A stretch of DNA of 54,007 nt. Origin: Ktedonobacteria bacterium (GTDB taxonomy: Bacteria; Chloroflexota; Ktedonobacteria; Ktedonobacterales; JACDGC01). Positions 17,474 through 25,215 of this stretch are shown piece by piece. The position numbers and the translations under genes were made by a program. The notes below the pieces were generated by a model. That model was not told the DNA's origin, searched no databases, and was given only the letters and a program-made list of their open reading frames with translations. Every line of letters begins with the position of its first letter. Position 1 is the stretch's first letter. The DNA lies in contig DAIDGU010000021.1 in assembly GCA_027459785.1 (NCBI GenBank), forward strand, positions 1 to 54,007. Reading direction: 5' to 3'.

Positions 17474-18202
17474 ATGCGACCTCGTGTTGTTACCGGCCCT
17501 AACCTTGCCATGCTGCTTTTGATGAGCTGCGCGCTGCTGTTGGCGGCGTGTGGTGCCAATGGTGGCGGAGCCACTGCCACGAAACCCTTGACCGCCGCTG
17601 AGATCTTACAGCGTTCCCAGAATAGTGCGTTGAAAGATGCTACCTTCGATGCCACGCTCGGCATCGCTGCATCGGGTTTGACCATCAATTTCACCGGCAC
17701 TGGCAAATTGACGAAATCGCCCGCCCGTTCGGAATTGGTGCTACATGGCACATTGCTGGGCGTGACGGAGACGGTGGATACGATCACCGACGGCAATACA
17801 TCGTATACCAAAACGACGCCTGGCCAGACGACCAAGTGGGTTAAAACCACGGGATCGGGTTCGGCGCTGCCTGGCAGCGGTTCGTCAATCACGAATTATG
17901 GCGATCTGCAAAATCCGACGCTCATCGGCACCGAGACGCTGAACGGCCATCAGGTCTACCATCTGAGCGGCAAATTGCTCGATGCCACACCGACCGCGGG
18001 CAGCACCACGAGCGCGGCCTCGGCCACCACTGAAGAGCTGTGGGTGCGCACGGATAATTTCTATCCCGCCAAGGTCGCTATCAACGGCACGACGACCTCT
18101 TCCGGCGCAACTTCGACGGTGAATGTCGTGCTCACCTTCACCTCCTGGGATACCGGCATCTCAATTGACCTGCCCCCGCCGAGCGATGTGTCAAACGGTT
18201 AG
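17474..18202 (+). CDS. lipoprotein, LolA/LppX-like fold
   Basis: A 242-residue lipoprotein. ATG 17474 lies about 10 nt after GAAAGGA. The signal peptide ends in the lipobox LLLAAC, then a Gly/Thr-rich linker. The mature part (LKDATFDATLGIAASGLTI, KSPARSELVLHGTLLG, NGHQVYHLSGKLL, EELWVRTDNFYPAKVAINGT) has the alternating strands of LolA/LppX/LprG-type lipid-binding barrels. Such proteins carry lipids or glycolipids in the cell envelope. The fold call rests on pattern only. It follows the sigma/anti-sigma pair in the same direction and could be part of its regulon. Confidence 0.75.
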   Translation: MRPRVVTGPNLAMLLLMSCALLLAACGANGGGATATKPLTAAEILQRSQNSALKDATFDATLGIAASGLTINFTGTGKLTKSPARSELVLHGTLLGVTETVDTITDGNTSYTKTTPGQTTKWVKTTGSGSALPGSGSSITNYGDLQNPTLIGTETLNGHQVYHLSGKLLDATPTAGSTTSAASATTEELWVRTDNFYPAKVAINGTTTSSGATSTVNVVLTFTSWDTGISIDLPPPSDVSNG

Positions 18203-18278
18203 CCATATCCCATCCGGCGGACAAGCACGTCCTATCCCCATAGGAAGTTCTGGTTTTTGATTTCAGGTAGGTTCGCGC

Positions 18279-19328
18279 ATGTTGACTGGAGCCGCTGCCG
18301 CCTTCGTGGCGGCGCGCGATGTGGGCGTGCTGGCGACGGCGGACGCCACTGGCATGCCCACCGGCGTTCCCGTCTGCTATGCCTGGGACGGCACGGATCT
18401 GTGGATCGCGCTGGATACGAAGCCGAAACGGGATGCTGATCCGCTGCGGCTACGGCGTGTCCAGAACATCCTGGCGCGGCCCCAGGTGACGCTGGTGGTG
18501 CAGGACTACCTGGCCGATGCCTGGGCGCAACTCGCCCACGTGATCGTCCACGGCACAGCGCGCCTCGTGCCGCCCGGCACGCCGGACCACGCGGCGGCGG
18601 TCGCGCTGCTGCGCGCGAAATATCCCCAGTATCAGGCGATGCCGCTGGATGCGCGCCCGGCCATCGCCATCCGCCCCGACCACGTGACGACCTGGGGCGC
18701 GGTGGCGGCGCGTGCCGCACGCCCGGCGACGCTGCCAGCGACCATCACCGGACGCCGCTCCGTGCGCCGTTTCAGCGACCGCCCCGTGCCGCGCGATCTG
18801 GTGGAGCATATCCTGGAAGCGGCGCGCTGGGCGCCTTCGCCCCACGGTCGCCAGCCCTGGCGCTTCGCTGTGTTGACGCAGCCGGCGACGAAAGCGCGCC
18901 TGGCGGCGGCGATGGGCGACGAGTGGCGCGCGACGCTCGCGCAAGACGGCGAGCCGGCAACGGCCGTGGCCCAACGGCTGGCCGCCTCCCAGTCGCGCAT
19001 CCGCACCGCCCCCACCATCATCCTCCCCTGCCTCTACCTGGCCGACCTCGACCAGTATCCCGATCCCGACCGCCAGGCCGCCGAGATGACGATGGCGATC
19101 CAAAGCCTGGGCGCGGCGATCCAGAATATGTTGCTCACCGCCTATCATGTGGGATTGGATATGGGCTGGATGTGCGCGCCGCTCTTCTGCCAATCCGTCG
19201 TACAGGCCGCGCTGGCGCTGCCGGAAGCCTGGTTGCCTCACGCGCTGCTGCCGCTGGGTTACGCCGCCGCCGACCCTAAGCGCCGCCCGCGCCGCCCCCT
19301 GGCCGATCTGGTGCGCTGGGACGACTGA
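18279..19328 (+). CDS. fusion of PPOX-class (F420/FMN) oxidoreductase and nitroreductase domains
   Basis: A 349-residue cytoplasmic flavoprotein. Residues 1-145 form a split-barrel pyridoxamine-5'-phosphate-oxidase-like domain of the F420-dependent PPOX type (VGVLATADATGMPTGVPVCY, NILARPQVTLVVQDY, IAIRPDHVTTWGA). From about residue 152 a nitroreductase domain begins (GRRSVRRFSDRPVPRDLVEH, ARWAPSPHGRQPWRF) and ends at LPLGYAA. The second domain resembles the FMN-binding C-terminal half of FbiB, which reduces dehydro-F420 in actinobacteria. Having both in one chain suggests coupled flavin/F420 chemistry, but the substrate is unknown. A single open frame without irregularities argues against a sequencing artefact. 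The ATG at 18279 follows AGGTAGG. Confidence 0.85.
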   Translation: MLTGAAAAFVAARDVGVLATADATGMPTGVPVCYAWDGTDLWIALDTKPKRDADPLRLRRVQNILARPQVTLVVQDYLADAWAQLAHVIVHGTARLVPPGTPDHAAAVALLRAKYPQYQAMPLDARPAIAIRPDHVTTWGAVAARAARPATLPATITGRRSVRRFSDRPVPRDLVEHILEAARWAPSPHGRQPWRFAVLTQPATKARLAAAMGDEWRATLAQDGEPATAVAQRLAASQSRIRTAPTIILPCLYLADLDQYPDPDRQAAEMTMAIQSLGAAIQNMLLTAYHVGLDMGWMCAPLFCQSVVQAALALPEAWLPHALLPLGYAAADPKRRPRRPLADLVRWDD

Positions 19329-19349
19329 GTCCGATTGTCCCGTGCTTCA

Positions 19350-19358
19350 TGCTATAAT
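19350..19358 (+). promoter_or_regulatory. extended -10 promoter of the small TA-like pair
   Basis: TG-C-TATAAT (19350-19358) is a perfect extended -10 element; no good -35 lies 17 bp upstream. Transcription would start at about 19365, almost on the ATG at 19366, so the first gene may be leaderless. Confidence 0.55.
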
Positions 19359-19365
19359 GTGTACA

Positions 19366-19623
19366 ATGATATCGGTGAAAGGAGCGCAAACGATATTGCA
19401 AGAACAGGAAGAGGCGCTTATTGCCAAACAAGCGGCACAATTGCAAGCATGGCTTAAGAGCCAGCCGTGGTGGCCCTTGCAGCCGGATCAGCCAGGTTAT
19501 TCCGGTCCATTGCCCAAGGTAGATTTTCCCGCCAAGATGGTAGACGAAATGGAAGCCGCCATCGAAGAGGCGTTTGAGAAAGTAGAGCTGGATGACGACG
19601 CCACCACCCAGTTATTTGATTGA
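19366..19623 (+). CDS. putative antitoxin of a VapBC-like pair
   Basis: An 85-residue acidic, largely helical protein (QEQEEALIAKQAAQLQAWLK, then EMEAAIEEAFEKVELDDDAT). No DNA-binding domain is recognised. Its end overlaps the start of a PIN-domain reading frame by 32 bp, the usual arrangement of antitoxin and toxin genes. The start is uncertain: ATG 19366 fits the promoter, while a TTG at 19396 would have AGGAG 11 nt upstream. The antitoxin role rests on context only. Confidence 0.5.
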   Translation: MISVKGAQTILQEQEEALIAKQAAQLQAWLKSQPWWPLQPDQPGYSGPLPKVDFPAKMVDEMEAAIEEAFEKVELDDDATTQLFD

Positions 19624-19873
19624 TTCCAGCATTCTGATCCCTTACATTCGCCAAAATCAGGGAATCATGCTACGCCTTGATGCCCTTGCCAACAAATTCG
19701 TTTCGCCTACCATCGTTGCTGAGCTAGCCTATGGTGCCTGGCGCTCCTATGATCCGCAAGGTGGCATGGTGCGTGTAACCACCGTTCTTACCCCACTCCC
19801 TGTTATGCAGATTAACCAGGCAATCGGGTTTAACTTTGCTCTACTAAAAAACTTTTTGGTGACGCAGTGGTGA
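19592..19873 (+). pseudogene. PIN-domain (VapC-like) toxin, C-terminally truncated
   Basis: The 93-residue frame begins like a PIN ribonuclease: YLIDSSILIPYI carries the first conserved Asp, and FVSPTIVAELAYGA carries the conserved Glu. PIN toxins are usually about 125-140 residues and need two further acidic residues in a C-terminal D-x-x-IAA block. Here the frame stops after LLKNFLVTQW, before that block, so the active site is incomplete. Bases 19874-19895 lead straight into the next gene's ribosome site, so the missing part was deleted rather than frameshifted. Probably a decayed toxin. Confidence 0.6.
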
Positions 19874-19895
19874 GGCTTTGATAAGGAGCGCGTGT

Positions 19896-20426
19896 ATGTC
19901 GCAAGATGAAGTTATCACGATCTACACCATCGGCCACAGCAATGTGCCGTTCGCCGCGCTGCTGGCACTGGTGCAGCGGCACCAGATCGCCGTGCTGGTG
20001 GACGTGCGCAGCGCGCCATATAGCCAGTACACGCCGCAGTTCAACCGCGAGGTGCTGGAACAGGATCTGAAAGCGGTGGGCATCGACTATCGCTTCGCCG
20101 GTGAATATCTGGGCGGGCGACCGACGGACCCGACGTGCTACAAGACGGGCGCTGTGCCGGAGGGCGATGCTAACTTCCTCAAGATCGTCGATTATGCCGA
20201 GGTTGCCAAGCGCGATTGGTATCTGCGCGGCCTCAACCGGCTGATCGCCATTGCCCGCGCCCAGCGTACCGTGGTCATGTGCAGCGAGGAAGATCCCGCG
20301 CACTGCCATCGTCAGCACCTCATCGCGCAAACGTTGCTGGCCCGCCAGATCGTCGTGCAGCACATCCGCGCCACCGGCGACCTGGAAGCCGCGCGCAGCG
20401 AGGCGCAGCAGATGCGGCTATTTTAG
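19896..20426 (+). CDS. DUF488 family protein
   Basis: A 176-residue cytoplasmic protein; ATG 19896 lies 7 nt after AAGGAG. It carries the DUF488 signatures in order: TIGHSN near the N-terminus, LVDVRSAPYSQYTPQFN, and the cysteine motif VMCSEEDPAHCHRQHLI with two Cys near residue 130. The family is widespread and of unsettled biochemical function; the conserved Asp-Val-Arg and Cys/His residues suggest an enzymatic site. The length is normal. No partner is evident; the upstream toxin remnant and the convergent gene at 20447 are unrelated. Confidence 0.88.
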   Translation: MSQDEVITIYTIGHSNVPFAALLALVQRHQIAVLVDVRSAPYSQYTPQFNREVLEQDLKAVGIDYRFAGEYLGGRPTDPTCYKTGAVPEGDANFLKIVDYAEVAKRDWYLRGLNRLIAIARAQRTVVMCSEEDPAHCHRQHLIAQTLLARQIVVQHIRATGDLEAARSEAQQMRLF

Positions 20427-20446
20427 TGACCGGCGACAAGGCAATA

Positions 20447-21361
20447 TCAGTTGCTCACCAGCAGCGCGGCGATGGCGTCCAGCGCCGCTGGGTTCGCGCG
20501 CCCTTGGGCGCGGGCGAGGGCCAGCGCGCGACGCCCCAGCAGCCGGTAGACGGCGGCGATCTCGGCCAGGGTGGGATCGGCGGTGAGCGCGGCCAGGTGG
20601 CGGGCGACGGTGGCGGCATCGCCGCGCGCGATGGGGCCGGTGAGCGCGGTGGGCAGGCCCACGCGCGCCAGATTCGCCTCCGTGCTGGCGATGAGCGGCA
20701 GCAGCGCGGGCAGCGCGAGGTCCGCCGCCAGGCCGGCACTGTGCCAGATGTCCACCGCCTCCGCGACGAGGGCGACGAGGGCGTTGCTGGCGAGCGACGC
20801 CGCCAAGTGATAGGCGGCACGGGCGGCGGGGGGGACAAGCAGCGGCACGCTGCCCAGCCGCAACGCCAGGGCGCGCAACCCCGCAACAACCGGCTCCGGC
20901 CCGTCAAGGGCGATGACACAGCCCGCGAAAGGATCAGGCGGCGGAGGCAGACCCGGCGTGGGGCGCGGGAACGCCGCCAGGGGATGAAACGCGCCCGCCT
21001 GCGCGGGCGCGACGGCGGCAGCGATGCTCGCCGCTGGCTGCGATCCGGCGCAGTGGACGACCCATTGGTCCGGCTGCCAGGCCAGGTCGGCGGCCAGGGT
21101 GGGCAGCGCGCCATCCGGCACGGCCAGGACCACCAAGCGCGCGGCGGCGGCGATTGCCTGGGGCGCACGCACGGGGATGGGTGGCTGAGCCGGCGCTATA
21201 GCCAGCCAGGCCGTGTAGTCCGCGATCACCTGATCGGGGTTGCGCGCGCCCACGCCGACCAGGGGCAGGCCGGCCACGGCGAAGGCATTTACCAGCGCCA
21301 GGCCCACCGCGCCCGCGCCGATGATGCCGATAGGGGTGGGCCAGGGATCAGAGATATTCAC
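20447..21361 (-). CDS. Rossmann-fold oxidoreductase of the DUF2520 family
   Basis: A 304-residue protein with an N-terminal NAD(P)-binding Rossmann domain ([20 protein letters not shown]) and a helical C-terminal DUF2520 domain ([47 protein letters not shown]). These proteins resemble pyrroline-5-carboxylate reductase and ketopantoate/6-phosphogluconate dehydrogenases. In several phyla they lie near pantothenate genes, but none is seen here. The GTG start at 21361 lies inside the end of the sigma-70 gene (14-bp overlap) and has no clear ribosome site, which suggests translational coupling. Substrate unknown. Confidence 0.85.
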   Translation of the reverse strand: MNISDPWPTPIGIIGAGAVGLALVNAFAVAGLPLVGVGARNPDQVIADYTAWLAIAPAQPPIPVRAPQAIAAAARLVVLAVPDGALPTLAADLAWQPDQWVVHCAGSQPAASIAAAVAPAQAGAFHPLAAFPRPTPGLPPPPDPFAGCVIALDGPEPVVAGLRALALRLGSVPLLVPPAARAAYHLAASLASNALVALVAEAVDIWHSAGLAADLALPALLPLIASTEANLARVGLPTALTGPIARGDAATVARHLAALTADPTLAEIAAVYRLLGRRALALARAQGRANPAALDAIAALLVSN

Positions 21362-22274
21362 GCAGCACGCGGCTCATCGTGGGATGCCGCAGCTTACGGA
21401 TCGCACGCTCTTCGATCTGGCGCACGCGCTCGCGCGTGACTTTCAGCCGCTTGCCCACTTCTTCCAGGGTATGATCATGGTCGTCCACCAGGCCGAAGCG
21501 CAGCATGATCACCTGCCGCTCGCGCGGGTTCAGGCCGTCCAGCACGCGCCGCACCTCTTGGCGCAGCATGTCGCGTTCGATGACCTCACTGGGGCCGGGC
21601 GTGTGGTCATCCGGCACGATGTCGCCAATCGAATTCTCTTCGTCCTCCGACATCGGGGCGTCCAGCGAATAGATCTTTTCGGCCCACACCGTCAGTTCGC
21701 GCACTCGCTCCTGGCTGATGTCGAGTGCGGCGGCGACCTCCGCCGTCGTTGGCTCATGCCCGAACTCCTGGTAGAGCTGGCGCGTCGTGCGACGGATGCG
21801 CATCACCTCTTCCATGATGTACACGGGCAAGCGTACCGCGCGGGAGCCTTCGAGCAACGCGCGCGAGATCGCCTGTTTGATCCACCAATGCGCGTAGGTC
21901 GAGAAGCGAAAGCCGCGATCGGGATCAAATTTGCCGACGGCGCGGATCAAACCGATGTTGCCTTCGCCGACAAGATCTTCGAGATCCATACCCTGGCCCA
22001 CATACCGCTTGGCGACATGCACCACCAGGCGCAAGTTCGCTTCGATGAGGGCGTTACGGGCGTGACGGTCATCGTGTTTGACGCGACGCGCGAGGATCGC
22101 TTCATCATGCGCCGACAGGAGGGGAATCCGGGCGATCTCGTGCAGATACAACCGCATATTATCGCTCTGCGCGAGGCCGGCGATATCGACATCTTCAGCA
22201 GCGAAGGCTTCGATATCTTCCTCAGTTTCCTCATCTTGTTCGATGATGAGCGCTTCTTCTTGTTCTTCCATCAT
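21348..22274 (-). CDS. RNA polymerase sigma-70 factor (RpoD/SigA-like, short)
   Basis: A 308-residue primary-type sigma factor. Region 1.2 ([17 protein letters not shown]), region 2 ([56 protein letters not shown]), region 3 ([20 protein letters not shown]) and region 4.2 ([20 protein letters not shown]) are all present. The acidic N-terminus of about 35 residues is shorter than the region 1.1 of E. coli RpoD, so this is either a compact SigA or a group 2 factor. GGGAG precedes the first of two consecutive ATG codons. Its own promoter lies at 22314-22343. The DUF2520 gene overlaps its 3' end. Confidence 0.93.
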   Translation of the reverse strand: MMEEQEEALIIEQDEETEEDIEAFAAEDVDIAGLAQSDNMRLYLHEIARIPLLSAHDEAILARRVKHDDRHARNALIEANLRLVVHVAKRYVGQGMDLEDLVGEGNIGLIRAVGKFDPDRGFRFSTYAHWWIKQAISRALLEGSRAVRLPVYIMEEVMRIRRTTRQLYQEFGHEPTTAEVAAALDISQERVRELTVWAEKIYSLDAPMSEDEENSIGDIVPDDHTPGPSEVIERDMLRQEVRRVLDGLNPRERQVIMLRFGLVDDHDHTLEEVGKRLKVTRERVRQIEERAIRKLRHPTMSRVLREYL

Positions 22275-22313
22275 GTGGCCATTCTCCCAGAAAAAGACGG
22301 GACCTTATGGGGC

Positions 22314-22343
22314 AGTATAGCACTTGGGTTCACAGCACGGCAA
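22314..22343 (-). promoter_or_regulatory. promoter of the sigma-70 gene
   Basis: Minus strand TTGCCG (22343-22338), an 18-bp spacer and TATACT (22319-22314). The leader before ATG 22274 is about 35 nt. Confidence 0.6.
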
Positions 22344-22401
22344 GGGATAGCAGGTGCCAGTGTGTAAAAAAATGTTCGTCAACTACGTTCCTCCTTAGGG
22401 G

Positions 22402-24069
22402 CTAGCCGCGTTCGTCGGCGACTGCCAGGCGGGCCGGCGAGTCATCCAGCAGAGCGGCGGATTGGTCGCCGCTGAGGGCGAACTGAGTGATCTGTTCGCG
22501 GAGCGAATAGGCGAGGTCGATGAGCCGTGTCATGGCCAGGGCGATCTGCCCGACGCTGTTGCGCATCGTCTCGGTAATGCCCAAGATGTCGTTCATGCCC
22601 AGTGCCAGATCCGCCGTCCGGCGCGACTCCACCCCCGCCGACACGCGGATCACATCGTTGAGGTCCGCGATCTGTTGTGTCACTTCGGCGATGGCTTGCA
22701 GGGCTGTACCGGCATCCGTGACGCGATCAGATTGCTCCACCACTTTCTCGGTGCCGTCGCCGATGGCTTCCACCACCACCGACGCTTCGCTCTGGATGCT
22801 GCGGATGCGCGTGGCGATCTGGTGGGCGGCATCCGCGCTGTGCATCGCCAGCGTGCGAATCTCCTGTGCGATGACGGCGAAGCCGCGCCCGAAGTCGCCC
22901 GCGCGCCCGGCTTCGATGGAGGCGTTGAGCGCCAACAAGTTCGTGCGTGCGGTGAAATCCGCTACCTTCTGCACAATGCTCTCGATCTCTTGCAGGCTCT
23001 CGGCCAGGCGCTTCACCTTTTGCGTAGATTGCAAGGCCGCTTCGCGCACGCCCTCCATGCCACGCACGGCGTCTTCCACCGCCTCGCGGCCAGAGGCGGA
23101 AAACTCCCGCGCTGTATCGGCGACGGTAGCGGCTTCGACACTGACGCCGGCCATCGTTTCCAGCGCGGCGGCGATGCTGGCGATGGCCTCCGAGACGGCG
23201 GCGATCTGCCTGGCTTGCGTTTGGGCGTCGGCGGTGGCGGCGGTGGTGAGCATGCCGACGGCTGCTGCGCTGGCGTTGACGATGCGGCTGGCCTCGCGCA
23301 TGCCACTCAGCGTTTCGCCGATGCGCTGCACCATCTCGTTGAAAAGATCGGCGATGACGCCGAGAAAGGAATCCCGGATCGGCAAGCGTACCGTGAAATT
23401 GCCACGCCGCGCCTGTTCCACCTGGCGCATGACCTCGGTGACGCCGCTTTCCAGCGAGCGGCGCGCGTGATCCGCGCCGAGATAGAGTTGGGTGTTCTCA
23501 TAGGCCGCCACCAGCAGGTCGCCCAGCGCCTCGACGATTTCCACCGTGGCCTCCGGCACATGCTTGGGATCGCTCGGATGATCCAGCGCCAAAAGGCCCA
23601 GCAGCGGCCCGGTCGCGCTGAGGCGCAAGGGGACCAGCAGCGTATCCGCCGGCGTCCAGGCATCGCCAGCGCGTAAGGTGGCCGTGGGCCGGCTGCGCGT
23701 GAAACCAGCCACCAGCCCCAGGTGGGGCGGACGAATGCGATAGGCCCGCCCGGCATGCAGCGCGAAGTCCGGCTTGAGGATGGCGAGGATGTGGTTGACG
23801 GCGACGGGGGTGGCCGCGATGCGGGCGCTTTCATCCTGCGTCATGCCCGTTTCCGCCACCAGTGCCATGTCCATCGCACCTGGCAAGGTCCAGAGGATGG
23901 CGACGGACTGGAAGCTGGTGACGGCGGGGGCGGCGGCCAGCACTTGGGCCAACTGCGCGGGTTGCTCCTGATTCACACGCAGCTTGACGGCGAGCAAGGC
24001 GAGCGCACGCCATTGCTGATCGATGCCCTCATCCACGCGCCCACGCGCGTTGCCAATCCAGGTCGCCAT
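22402..24069 (-). CDS. soluble methyl-accepting chemotaxis-type sensor with GAF domain
   Basis: A 555-residue protein without TM helices. Residues about 30-195 look like a GAF domain. A HAMP-like linker follows (VEQARRGNFTVRLPIRDSFL, about 217-236). The C-terminal half is an MCP signalling coiled coil whose hairpin tip reads VADFTARTNLLALNASIEAG, then GRGFAVIAQEIRTLA. Such receptors control a CheA kinase through CheW; the GAF part would sense a cytoplasmic ligand. No che gene lies in this window, so the partner is elsewhere or the protein serves another output. Start ATG 24069 has GGGAGAAG upstream. A possible -10 (TACAAT, minus strand 24146-24141) lies before it. Confidence 0.88.
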   Translation of the reverse strand: MATWIGNARGRVDEGIDQQWRALALLAVKLRVNQEQPAQLAQVLAAAPAVTSFQSVAILWTLPGAMDMALVAETGMTQDESARIAATPVAVNHILAILKPDFALHAGRAYRIRPPHLGLVAGFTRSRPTATLRAGDAWTPADTLLVPLRLSATGPLLGLLALDHPSDPKHVPEATVEIVEALGDLLVAAYENTQLYLGADHARRSLESGVTEVMRQVEQARRGNFTVRLPIRDSFLGVIADLFNEMVQRIGETLSGMREASRIVNASAAAVGMLTTAATADAQTQARQIAAVSEAIASIAAALETMAGVSVEAATVADTAREFSASGREAVEDAVRGMEGVREAALQSTQKVKRLAESLQEIESIVQKVADFTARTNLLALNASIEAGRAGDFGRGFAVIAQEIRTLAMHSADAAHQIATRIRSIQSEASVVVEAIGDGTEKVVEQSDRVTDAGTALQAIAEVTQQIADLNDVIRVSAGVESRRTADLALGMNDILGITETMRNSVGQIALAMTRLIDLAYSLREQITQFALSGDQSAALLDDSPARLAVADERG

Positions 24070-24481
24070 ACCACATCTTCTCCCAGCTTAAAAATGGCTG
24101 GTTGATCAGCCAGGTTGTCGTTCGCTTTCGCTTCGGATGGATTGTAGCATAGCACACTCGCACACAAGCGACAAGGCGATCTCCGGCCAACGGAGCCGGC
24201 ACCGGTTGCAGGGTGTGAGCATACGTTCATATGCTGCTGAGTCGAAGCAGGTGTACAAATGTCATGGCAAAAATGGGTACTATACGATCAAAACGCTGTA
24301 CATCAAGCGCATTAAATCTGAAAGAATAAAACTATAAAATTAGAATATTTGGCTCATTGATTCCTAGTGCAAATTAGGAGTAGCCGACAGGAACAACGAC
24401 TGTGGAACAGCACCGAGCGCCTGGCGCGGCTTAGGTCGTGTGGCAACCAGGCGCCGGTCACTGATTCTGAGTTTGCGCCGG
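24070..24481. other. 412-bp gap, AT-rich in the middle
   Basis: No gene is seen. Bases about 24290-24375 are strikingly AT-rich for this window. An inverted repeat GCGCCTGG/CCAGGCGC lies near 24420-24460, downstream of the leftward gene that ends at 24482; it has no U-tract. The left end holds the leader of the chemoreceptor gene. Confidence 0.4.
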
Positions 24482-24901
24482 CTATTGCGGCGTTTGCAGT
24501 TCAGAGTTCTCGTCGGTGCTGGCATCCAGCCCCTCGGTGTCGGTGGCGCTGTTGCCGTCTTCCACGTCGCCGGCCAGCAACGGATCCGGTCCCCAGGCCG
24601 GCGGCGCACCCATGTCGCGCGCTTCCTGTTCGCTGGGCAAGCTCGCCGACTCATCGCCGGTCAGGAACTCGCCATCGGCGCGTTGCAGCGCCGTCAGCAC
24701 GGCATGGCTGACCTCAGCGGCGTTCAAGTAGCGCTTCGAGTCGGGCAGGCGCAGATAGAGCGGCAAGGGGAAATCGGGCATCTGCTGGCGGATGTCGTTG
24801 CGCGTCAGCCCGTGGCCCCAGTTCAATTCAGCCAGGCGCGGCTGCACCTGCGCGAGCGTCGCCTGCACGGCAGCCGGTGTCGTATCATTATTCTGATTCA
24901 C
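24482..24901 (-). CDS. hypothetical acidic protein
   Basis: A 139-residue protein. The GTG at 24901 is chosen because GGGAG lies 8 nt before it; the in-frame GTG at 24910 has no spacing. The N-terminal half is ordered-looking (LAQVQPRLAELNWGHGLTR, DFPLPLYLRLPDSKRYLNAA), and LPDSKRYLN could be a short helix-strand element. The last 50 residues are acidic and Ser/Thr-rich (DVEDGNSATDTEGLDAST), so probably disordered. I do not recognise the family. It stands alone between two gaps and may be a small single-gene unit. Confidence 0.6.
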   Translation of the reverse strand: MNQNNDTTPAAVQATLAQVQPRLAELNWGHGLTRNDIRQQMPDFPLPLYLRLPDSKRYLNAAEVSHAVLTALQRADGEFLTGDESASLPSEQEARDMGAPPAWGPDPLLAGDVEDGNSATDTEGLDASTDENSELQTPQ

Positions 24902-25119
24902 GAAAATCACTCCCTTTCCTGATCGCCGCCCTATCTCAGCAACATAGCGAACGGGCTAGCAAGTCCCATGCCGCTTGCGCGCCAAGCTGCATTCCAGTCG
25001 GGCATGCCGTTACCGCTGGAACGAGCACACCGCCGGCACAAAAGGGGGAGTAAACATAGCCGGCGGGTACGCTCCATCACACCCGCGTCCCCCCCCTCGT
25101 GTCCCTCATCCTCAGACAC

Positions 25120-25200
25120 GGCGGACAGGAATGTCCGCCCCACGATCACCCCCTCTCCATCCGCAGATGGGATGTAGGGGCGATGCCTTGTGCTCGCCCT
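25120..25200. repeat. composite palindromic repeat cluster 3' of the purine permease
   Basis: This cluster contains GGCGGACAGGAATGTCCGCC (25120-25139), identical in reverse to the copies at 113-132 and 29068-29087. Next to it is unit A, CCATC-N4-GATGG with a CCCCCTCT flank (25149-25170), and then a GTAGGGGCGAT..CGCCCT hairpin unit (25174-25200). It lies just downstream of the leftward permease gene. The rest of 24911-25215 shows no gene. Confidence 0.8.
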
Positions 25201-25215
25201 GGGGGTGGGGCCAAC

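Noticed and set aside
20216..21439. Arg/Gly-rich frames opposite DUF2520 and sigma-70
   Set aside because: Frame shadows with biased composition; the opposite strand has clear families.
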